The notes beneath the pieces were generated by a model. That model was not told the DNA's origin and ran no database searches. It saw only the letters and a program-made list of their open reading frames with translations. 36,950 nt of DNA from Thermoproteota archaeon (GTDB lineage Archaea > Thermoproteota > Thermoprotei_A > Sulfolobales > Pyrodictiaceae), in NCBI GenBank assembly GCA_013153105.1, contig JAADFC010000068.1:1-36950 (forward strand), read 5' to 3'. Each line of letters begins with the position of its first letter. The first letter of the stretch is position 1. Of this stretch, positions 30,939-36,950 are shown piece after piece. The position numbers were made by a program, and so were the translations under genes.

Positions 30939-31340
30939 ATGTCTATGCGCGGCGTGGTATTCGGCGTCTGCGTCGAGGGCTGGGTTTCCGTGGCGCTCCG
31001 CGTTAAGGGGGAGAAGCGGAGCCTCCACGGCCACGACTACGTGGTTCGCGTCTGCGCCGAGGGCGGCCTCGACGAGGCGGGGATGGTTGTGGACCACTCT
31101 ATCCTCTACAGGCTGCTGCGCGGCTGCCTCGACTCGCTCGACTACCAGGTCTTAAACGATGTCTTAGAAGCCGAAAGCGCGACCGCCGAGAGGCTGGTAG
31201 GCTACGTGTACAACTGTGTTGCGCCGAAGCTTAAAGACTATGCAGACGCCTCTATAGTATACGTGGAAGCGTGTACGCCTAGGGGCTACTGCTCCTACCT
31301 ACGCGCCGGCACCACTTATACGCCGCGGAAGCGCGGGTAG
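30939..31340 (+). CDS. 6-pyruvoyl-tetrahydropterin synthase / QueD-like protein, incomplete active site
   Basis: A 133-residue T-fold protein. It keeps the zinc pair H30-G-H32 (SLHGHDYVVRV), the catalytic-type D52-H53 (GMVVDHSILYRLL), LDYQVLND, SATAERLVGYVYN and the pterin-anchoring E110 (VYVEACTPRGYCSYL). It lacks the first zinc His (the region reads VSVALRVKGEKRS) and the catalytic Cys upstream of HGH. A canonical QueD or PTPS reaction is thus uncertain; it may have a changed activity. The start ATG at 30939 has GGGGTG 6 nt upstream; an in-frame ATG two codons later is an alternative. It could work on the product of GTP cyclohydrolase I (folE, 12 kb away). The KaiC-like gene follows after 19 bp. 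Confidence 0.85.
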   Translation: MSMRGVVFGVCVEGWVSVALRVKGEKRSLHGHDYVVRVCAEGGLDEAGMVVDHSILYRLLRGCLDSLDYQVLNDVLEAESATAERLVGYVYNCVAPKLKDYADASIVYVEACTPRGYCSYLRAGTTYTPRKRG

Positions 31341-31359
31341 AGGGGCTCCAGGGCTGGCT

Positions 31360-32175
31360 GTGAAGCCACGCGTAACCATAGAGAGGCTGCGCACGGGGGT
31401 AGAGGGATTCGACAAGCTAGTCCAGGGCGGCATACCGAGAGGCTTCTTCGTGGCCGTGGTCGGCGAGCCTGGTGTCGGCAAGACGATATTCTCCATACAC
31501 TTCATAGCACAGGGCATACGCGAGGGCGACAAGAACATATACGTCACGACAGAGGAGAGTAGGGAGAGCGTCATAAGGCAGGCTGCAATGTTTGGTATAG
31601 ACTTCCAGGAGGCGATAGAGAGGAGACAGCTAGTCATAATAGACGCGCTCATGGGAGGCCGCGACGACCCTTGGAGCCTGGGCGAGGTCAGCGTGGAGGA
31701 GCTGGTCAACAAGGTTATAGAGGCTAAGAGGTACCTGGGCTACGGCAGGGCTAGACTAGTAATCGACTCGATGTCTGCGTTCTGGCTCGACAAGCCTGCT
31801 ATGGCTAGGAAGTACAGCTACTATGTGAAGCGCATCCTCTACCGCTGGGACTTCACGGCACTACTCACGAGCCAGTATGCGGTCACGACAAGCCTGGGCT
31901 TCGGTTTCGGCATAGAGCATGTGGCCGACGGCATCATAAGGTTCCGAAAGGCGGTTATACGGGGCGAGCTGAGGCGCTACGTGATAATAGAGAAGATGCG
32001 GCAGACCGAGCACAGCCTGCAGATGCACGAGATAGAGATACGCAACGGGCGCGGAATGATAGTAAAGAAGGCTACCCCGTACAGGAAGGAGGACACAGCG
32101 CTCCCATCCTCGGTTACAGCGCGCATGATAGCGGCTGAGCTACAGAAGATCCTTGAGACGCCCCTCGACGAGTAG
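31360..32175 (+). CDS. KaiC/RadA-like RecA-superfamily ATPase
   Basis: A 271-residue single-domain ATPase. Walker A is GEPGVGKT (35-42), the catalytic Glu pair is in TTEESRESV (~63-71), and Walker B is LVIDSMSAFW (133-142). The leader GVEGFDKLVQGGIPRGFF is typical of KaiC-domain proteins, and the YVIIEKMRQTEHSLQMHEIEI part matches the last strand block. Crenarchaeal relatives (aRadC-type) bind DNA and modulate RadA; a signalling role is also possible. GTG start at 31360, 19 bp after the PTPS-like gene, so they are likely cotranscribed. A downstream gene follows 66 bp later. Confidence 0.92.
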   Translation: MKPRVTIERLRTGVEGFDKLVQGGIPRGFFVAVVGEPGVGKTIFSIHFIAQGIREGDKNIYVTTEESRESVIRQAAMFGIDFQEAIERRQLVIIDALMGGRDDPWSLGEVSVEELVNKVIEAKRYLGYGRARLVIDSMSAFWLDKPAMARKYSYYVKRILYRWDFTALLTSQYAVTTSLGFGFGIEHVADGIIRFRKAVIRGELRRYVIIEKMRQTEHSLQMHEIEIRNGRGMIVKKATPYRKEDTALPSSVTARMIAAELQKILETPLDE

Positions 32176-32241
32176 CGGCGGCCGCCCTCTTTTTCCTCCA
32201 CCCAGGGAAGGGGCCGCGCGCGCGGGGAGGCGCGAGGCGGG

Positions 32242-32682
32242 TTGACGCGACGGGCGAGCTTCTACGTCCGCTGGCTCAGCGGCGCCCTGCAGCTCACCGT
32301 CTCTGGCGACGTTCTCGAGGTCCGCGGCGCCAACGGGCGCATAGTGTTTGAGCCTAGGAGCGTAACGGTGGAGGTCAAGTACGTGTATAAAAAGGAGATC
32401 GAGGATAGGAACCGTAAGAACCTCTATGTCGGGTTCCAGGAGCCCCTGCAACCCCTAAGCCCGCCGCGAGTCGACATAGTAGGCCGAAACTACGTCGGCA
32501 ACTTCGAGGTCATATACACTAACCTCGACTTCGAGGCCTACCTCACGGTTATAACGCCGGCAAGCCACCTCTACGACTACGCGGTCATAACTACGCAGGA
32601 GTTAATGGTGCAGATGCCGGCTAAGAGGAAGCTATACTACGAGGAGGAGCCCTACGACCGGCTCGTGGTATACTTCGTGTGA
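32242..32682 (+). CDS. Hypothetical protein, beta-rich
   Basis: A 146-residue protein, not recognised. It is rich in strands: ASFYVRWLSGALQLTVSGDVLEVRG, RIVFEPRSVTVEVKYVYKKEIE, FEVIYTNLDFEAYLTVITPASH, and the end KRKLYYEEEPYDRLVVYFV. No zinc or catalytic motif is visible. The start is TTG at 32242 with a GAGGCGGG run upstream. It follows the KaiC-like ATPase by 66 bp on the same strand, perhaps as part of the same transcript. Confidence 0.7.
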   Translation: MTRRASFYVRWLSGALQLTVSGDVLEVRGANGRIVFEPRSVTVEVKYVYKKEIEDRNRKNLYVGFQEPLQPLSPPRVDIVGRNYVGNFEVIYTNLDFEAYLTVITPASHLYDYAVITTQELMVQMPAKRKLYYEEEPYDRLVVYFV

Positions 32683-32859
32683 AAGGCTCCGACCCGCCCG
32701 CGATACTATTCGGCTGCTAACGCAGCATCGGGAAGCCTGACAGGTCTGTAGACGGCAGCACCCTGGCCGGACGGTGTCACGGTACTACAAGGTGCCCCGG
32801 CTGGAAGCCCCCTAGCCCCCTTCAGCCCGGTACTTCGTCCGGTATAGCCGCCCACTATT

Positions 32860-32880
32860 GTAATCCACTTCTGGTATTAC
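32860..32880 (+). promoter_or_regulatory. Inverted repeat at the start of the ribonucleotide reductase gene
   Basis: GTAATCC-ACTTCT-GGTATTAC pairs over its arms with one bulge. A TATA-like GGTATAGC (32841-32848) would start transcription near 32871, inside the repeat, ~20 nt before the GTG. This could be an operator. The 32683-32890 gap otherwise holds a GCTGC-TAAC-GCAGC hairpin and one AGCCTGACAGG repeat. I see no B12-riboswitch box. Confidence 0.35.
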
Positions 32881-32890
32881 GGGGCCGGCA

Positions 32891-35800
32891 GTGCTGGATG
32901 TGCGGGCAGCAGTAGGGCCAGCCCCGGACACCGCTAGGGCCGGGTGTATAGGTGTGCAGTTCTCCAGCGACCGTCGCCAGTTGGAGTTGATTCGTGAGAG
33001 CCTCTACAGGCCGGAGGCCGAGACGGAGGCTAGGCAGCTGCTGCTCCAGGAGATGTACCGGATGGTGGTGGGGGCCTACCGGGAGCGGGCGCCGAACGGG
33101 GGTAGGCTGGCGCCGCTCCCCGAGTGTGCTAGGGCCGCGGCCGGGGGCCGGGGGGAGCCGTGCCGGGACGACCTCGGCTTCACCTACAACGCGCTCCGGG
33201 TGCTGCTGGCCAGGTACATGACCAGGGACGAGCACGGGGTCCCCATGGAGACGCCGAGCATGGTTATGAGGAGGGTGGCGCTGGGGTTCCGGGGCCGGGT
33301 CGACCCGGGGAGGCTGTACAGGCTGCTCGTCGAGAGGCGGTTCATGTTCAACAGCCCCACCCTCTTCAACATGTACGCCGACGGGGCGCGGGGGACGCTG
33401 AGCGCGTGCTACGTCACCCCCGTCTACGACGACATGAAGGCCATAATGGATGCGGCCACGGTGCAGGCGCTAACCTTCAAGTACGGCGGCGGGCAGGGGT
33501 TCAGCTTCAGCGAGCTGCGGCCCCGCTGGGACATCGTAAGGGGCACCAGCGGCAGCGCCTCGGGGCCCCTCAGCTTCATGAGGATATACGACGTCGTGAC
33601 CGAGATGGTTAAGCAGGGCGGCAAGCGGCGCGGAGCCAACATGGGTATAATGCACGCCTGGCACCCCGACATCTACAACCCCTGGTTCAACCCCTGGCAC
33701 GCCCTAAGGAACATGCTGCCCCCACAGCTCCAGGCCCTGATAGACAGGACCAAGGCGCTCATAGAGTACCTTGAGCGGGAGGGCTACCAGCTCGACCCCG
33801 CGTACAAGGAGATGGTGGAGAGGCTCGCCGAGCAGGGCTGGAGCACCGTGGAGGACGCCGGGTTCATACAGGCGAAGGAGCCGCCGCTCCAGGACGCGAA
33901 CCTCACCAACTTCAACATAAGCGTCGCAGCCAACGACGCCTTCATGAAAGCCGTGGTCGAAGACGGGGAGTGGTGGATGGTCAACCCCCGCCACAGCATG
34001 GACCCCGAGACGGGGGTCTACAGGCTACACTACAGCGTCAGCCTAGCCACCGGCCCAGGCAGGCTCGGCAGGCTCCTACAGCGGCACCCCTGGCTCAGGG
34101 GGAACCCCTACCTCAACATCTACGAGGAGACCCTAGAGGAGGCCAGGAGGCGCGCCCAGGCAGAGCTGGAGGAGCAGGCCAAGGCGACAGGCTACAAGCC
34201 CAGCCCCGAAGAGAAGAACCCCCACGCCTGGAAGACAAGCGCCAGGAAGCTGTGGGAGAAGATAGTCGAGAACGCCTGGGCGGGCGGCGACCCCGGAGTC
34301 ATATACGTGGACAACCACAACAAGTGGAACCCCACACCATGGCTAGGCATGGTCAACGCCACTAACCCATGCGTAAGCGGGGACACCAGGGTGCTCACGC
34401 CGGAGGGCTGGAAGACAGCCCGCGAGATATGGGAGGAGGCCAAGAAGCGCGGCGGCCCCGTCAAGGCTGTTCTCGTCGACGAGGAGGCCCTCGGCGAGGG
34501 CGGCGAGCCGGTAGCCTACGAGACCAGCCTAGTCATACCCGTGGGCGAGGCAACAGTCTACAGAACCGCCCACGGCCGCGAGCTGAGGCTCACCGCCGGC
34601 CTCCCCGGGGAGGCCTGGGTGTGGCACGTCGGCAGGAAGCCGGCGCTCCGTGTGGTGACAGAGGAGGGCTACGAGGTAACGGTGACACACGAGCACAAGT
34701 TCCTGACACCCCAGGGCTGGAAAGAGGCCAGGGAACTCAGGCCAGGAGACAAGATAGCCGTGGCGAGGCTCCACCCAGCCTACACGGCCAAGGCCCTATC
34801 TGCTGCCGCGAGGCTAGACCCCGATGTAGCGTTCGCACTGGGCTGGCTCATAGGCGACGGCACACTCAACGAGCACTACGTCGCCTGGTACTTCGGGCCC
34901 GGCGACGAGGCGGCGCTGGAGCGCGTGAAGCAGGCGGTGGCGAAGCTCGGCGGCAACCCCGAGGCCCACCTGAGGCTGCGCGGCAAGGAGTGGACCCTAC
35001 AGTTCAACGCTGGCACCACGGTCTATAAGAGGATGGTCGAGCTGCTGGGCGGCCTCCTGCCAAGGCAGCCTGAGAGGCGGCTGCCGGAGATAGCCTGGAG
35101 GCTGGAGCCGGAGAGCCTGGCGGCGTTCCTCCGCGGGCTCTTCACCGCCGACGGCACCGTGGACGTTGACGCTGCGGTCAGGCTGACGAGCAGCAGCCTA
35201 CAGCTGCTCAAGGACGTCCAGGTGCTACTCACAACCCTTGGCATCTACAGCCGCATCTACGAGCGCCCCTACAGGAAGACCTTCAGGTACACTACGGTGG
35301 AGGGTGAGGAGCGGGTCTACGAGACCAAAGGTTACTACGAGCTGGTGATAAGCGGCTACAGCCGCCGCATATTCGCGGAGCTGGTGGGCTTCGAGTCCGC
35401 CGAGAAGACCGCCAAGCTGCGGCTGGCGAAGACCAAACGGGACCCGGTCTGGGCGACCGTGGCGAAGGTCGAGGACGCGGGTGTAGTGGACTTCTACGAC
35501 TTCAGCGTCCCCGGCTACCACCGCTACATAGCCGCCGGCCTGGTCCACCACAACTGCGGCGAGCAGCCCTTGTACCCGTTTGAGAGCTGTAACCTGGGGA
35601 GCATGAGTGTCGAGAAGTATATTGATGGTGGCCGCTTCGATGTTGAGCGTTTCGCTGAGGATGTGGCGCTCGCTGTGGATGCTATGGATGCTGTTATAGA
35701 CTTTAACCGGCACCCGGACGGGAGGCAGGATGCTGCGAACAGGTTTACTAGGAAGATTGGCCTGGGTATTATGGGGCTTGCGGATGCGCTGGCGCGGCTG

Positions 35801-36950
35801 GGCTACCCGTATGACAGCGATGAGGCGGTGGCGTTCACCCTGGTGTTGATGGCTGCGCTGGAGGTGTTTAGCTGGAGGAGGAGCTGGGAGCTGGGGGCCA
35901 GGCTGGGCCACGCGCCTGCCTTCGAGTGCCGCCGCTGGGACTGGAGGGGGATGAGGTGCCTGGAGAGGGGCGAGCCCGGGGAGCTGGTTGAGCTCCATAC
36001 GCCGGCGCTGGTGAAGGCGGGGGAGGTGGTCGGCGAGAGGGATGGGTGGCTGGTGGTCCGCTACCATGAGGTTGAGCTGACGCGGGAGGTGCTTGGGAGG
36101 CTGGTGGGCGAGGCCCGTGGCAGGGTGGAGCCCGACGGCGCGGTGAGGCTTGTCCCCCTGGAGGTGCTGGAGAGGGTTGCCAGGGAGGTGTTCGGCGTAA
36201 TCAGGGAGATGGCGTGGGAGGCCCTGCGGATGCACCCCCTGAAGGCCGCGGCCAGCCCCAGGCACCTGCTAGCCCTCGCCGTGTATATGCCGCGGGCGGC
36301 TTGGGAGCTGCTGAAGACCTATGGCAGGATGCTCGGCGCCCGGGCGCCGAGGAACACGGTGACCACCACCGTAGCGCCCACCGGGACGATAAGCATCATA
36401 GCGGGGACGAGCAGCGGCATAGAGCCATACTTCGCCCTCGTCTACCGGAGGAGGGTGACGGTAGGCGAGTTCCTCGAGGTCGCCAGGGAGTTCCGGGACA
36501 GGCTCCTGGAGGCCGCCGGGAGGCACCGGGTCCCCGACGAGGTTGTGAGGGAGGTCTACGAGGCGGTGAGCAGGCACAAGGGCTCGCTGCGCTGGGCGCT
36601 GGAGGAGGTGCGGGAGAAGCTGATAGAGGCGGGGATAACCAACGGGTTCCTCGCCGAGGTGGAGAGGCTCGCACGGCTCTTCCCCACCAGCATGGACTTC
36701 GACGTCTGGTACCACCTCGCCCACCAGATAGCCGCCCAGCTCTACGTCGACCAGGCGATAAGCAAGACAATCAACCTCCCCAGGGACGCGCCGAGGGACG
36801 CGGTCTACACAGCCTACCTCGTCGCCTGGCTCGGCGGCCTCAAGGGAGTCACAGTCTACAGGGACGAGAGCAAGGGAGTCCAGGTAATCTACTTCGGCGC
36901 CGAGCAGAGGGAGATGCAGCCCCTCCCCATAATAGGCAGGAAAACCGGCG
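32891..36950 (+). CDS. nrdJ: Ribonucleotide reductase, class II (adenosylcobalamin-dependent), with intein; cut at window end
   Basis: One continuous frame of 1353 codons runs off the right edge. It reduces ribonucleotides to deoxyribonucleotides. Extein motifs: C173 (SACYVTPV), the radical-site N-P-C-G-E with C494 and E496, partner C505 (CNLGS; spliced numbering), and the substrate-phosphate loop VAPTGTISIIAGTSSGIEPYF. The late GLKGVTVYRDESK resembles class II enzymes. An intein of 395 residues lies between P493 and C494. The C-terminal cysteine pair is not reached. The start is GTG at 32891, the first start codon after an in-frame stop; a GTG at 32954 would also give a sensible N-terminus. 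No nrdD or nrdF partner is seen. Confidence 0.95.
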   Translation, partial: MLDVRAAVGPAPDTARAGCIGVQFSSDRRQLELIRESLYRPEAETEARQLLLQEMYRMVVGAYRERAPNGGRLAPLPECARAAAGGRGEPCRDDLGFTYNALRVLLARYMTRDEHGVPMETPSMVMRRVALGFRGRVDPGRLYRLLVERRFMFNSPTLFNMYADGARGTLSACYVTPVYDDMKAIMDAATVQALTFKYGGGQGFSFSELRPRWDIVRGTSGSASGPLSFMRIYDVVTEMVKQGGKRRGANMGIMHAWHPDIYNPWFNPWHALRNMLPPQLQALIDRTKALIEYLEREGYQLDPAYKEMVERLAEQGWSTVEDAGFIQAKEPPLQDANLTNFNISVAANDAFMKAVVEDGEWWMVNPRHSMDPETGVYRLHYSVSLATGPGRLGRLLQRHPWLRGNPYLNIYEETLEEARRRAQAELEEQAKATGYKPSPEEKNPHAWKTSARKLWEKIVENAWAGGDPGVIYVDNHNKWNPTPWLGMVNATNPCVSGDTRVLTPEGWKTAREIWEEAKKRGGPVKAVLVDEEALGEGGEPVAYETSLVIPVGEATVYRTAHGRELRLTAGLPGEAWVWHVGRKPALRVVTEEGYEVTVTHEHKFLTPQGWKEARELRPGDKIAVARLHPAYTAKALSAAARLDPDVAFALGWLIGDGTLNEHYVAWYFGPGDEAALERVKQAVAKLGGNPEAHLRLRGKEWTLQFNAGTTVYKRMVELLGGLLPRQPERRLPEIAWRLEPESLAAFLRGLFTADGTVDVDAAVRLTSSSLQLLKDVQVLLTTLGIYSRIYERPYRKTFRYTTVEGEERVYETKGYYELVISGYSRRIFAELVGFESAEKTAKLRLAKTKRDPVWATVAKVEDAGVVDFYDFSVPGYHRYIAAGLVHHNCGEQPLYPFESCNLGSMSVEKYIDGGRFDVERFAEDVALAVDAMDAVIDFNRHPDGRQDAANRFTRKIGLGIMGLADALARLGYPYDSDEAVAFTLVLMAALEVFSWRRSWELGARLGHAPAFECRRWDWRGMRCLERGEPGELVELHTPALVKAGEVVGERDGWLVVRYHEVELTREVLGRLVGEARGRVEPDGAVRLVPLEVLERVAREVFGVIREMAWEALRMHPLKAAASPRHLLALAVYMPRAAWELLKTYGRMLGARAPRNTVTTTVAPTGTISIIAGTSSGIEPYFALVYRRRVTVGEFLEVAREFRDRLLEAAGRHRVPDEVVREVYEAVSRHKGSLRWALEEVREKLIEAGITNGFLAEVERLARLFPTSMDFDVWYHLAHQIAAQLYVDQAISKTINLPRDAPRDAVYTAYLVAWLGGLKGVTVYRDESKGVQVIYFGAEQREMQPLPIIGRKTG
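34370..35554 (+). other. Intein with LAGLIDADG homing endonuclease in the reductase
   Basis: In frame, 395 residues. It begins with Cys1 (CVSGDTRVLTPEGWK, block A) and has a block B THEHKFLTPQGW. It carries two LAGLIDADG-type motifs, ALGWLIGDGTLN (~156-167) and FLRGLFTADGTVD (~253-265), both with their aspartates. It ends with FYDFSVPGYHRYIAAGLVHHN, with the penultimate His and terminal Asn. The next extein residue is Cys. All splicing residues and the endonuclease acidic residues are present, so both splicing and homing may be active. Its base composition is similar to its 5' neighbour. Confidence 0.95.

Noticed and set aside
32683..32890. Cobalamin riboswitch before the B12-dependent reductase
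   Set aside because: No B12-box-like GCCACTG or matching fold was seen, and such riboswitches are not expected in archaea.
34370..35554. Intein region as a frameshifted or disrupted reductase gene
   Set aside because: The frame is continuous across both junctions, and complete intein blocks with Cys1, His-Asn and +1 Cys explain the insertion.
35225..36265. 346-codon minus-strand frame
   Set aside because: Antisense to the intein and reductase extein, which are continuous on the plus strand.

Overview
The window looks like chromosomal DNA of a hyperthermophilic crenarchaeon. It encodes the crenarchaeal chromatin protein Cren7, archaeal PheST and ValS, eukaryote-like ribosomal protein L35Ae, mevalonate kinase and a 5S rRNA that closely resembles the Sulfolobus type. 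Many genes start with GTG or TTG. AGG and ATA codons are common, TATA boxes lie about 20-30 bp before predicted transcript starts, and the best ribosome binding sites read GGAGGTG. With the high GC content, this suggests Desulfurococcales, perhaps Pyrodictiaceae. That placement is inference; no 16S gene is present.

Layout. 1-7.1 kb is mostly minus strand: a pheS-pheT pair (pheT cut by the window edge), an MBL-fold hydrolase, a solitary 5S rRNA gene, two conserved membrane-protein genes, and map, which diverges from mevalonate kinase. cren7 and valS then diverge from each other. 9.9-12.5 kb is gene-poor: it holds an HD-domain protein, one unrecognised gene, a candidate C/D box guide RNA and long inverted repeats. 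12.5-19.8 kb carries a Nudix hydrolase, L35Ae, a class III aminotransferase, several small archaeal hypotheticals, a SpoU-type methylase, GTP cyclohydrolase I and pyrophosphatase. 19.8-24.1 kb carries a degenerate DUF89 protein, a radical SAM protein, a candidate structured RNA, a cysteine-free tRNA-guanine transglycosylase-like protein and a small palm-domain-like protein. 24.1-28 kb carries glutamate dehydrogenase, glyoxylate reductase and a nucleotidyltransferase-like gene pair. 28-32.7 kb carries a MutS-like ATPase with a helix-hairpin-helix, dUTPase, a pterin-synthase-like protein and a KaiC/RadA-like ATPase. From 32.9 kb to the window end runs a class II ribonucleotide reductase split by an in-frame LAGLIDADG intein.

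Themes. Genes are tightly packed, with convergent pairs overlapping by 4 to 104 bp and one divergent pair overlapping at the start codons. dUTPase and ribonucleotide reductase both supply dNTP metabolism. GTP cyclohydrolase I, the PTPS-like protein and the transglycosylase-like protein are families used in 7-deazaguanine (archaeosine) chemistry, but two of the three lack hallmark residues, so a shared pathway is only a hypothesis. The strongest single observation is the intein, whose +1 residue is the thiyl-radical cysteine of the reductase. The least explained items are a structured RNA candidate with its own TATA box near 22.2 kb and a C/D box RNA candidate near 9.95 kb.

No CRISPR array, insertion sequence, integrase or defence system was recognised.
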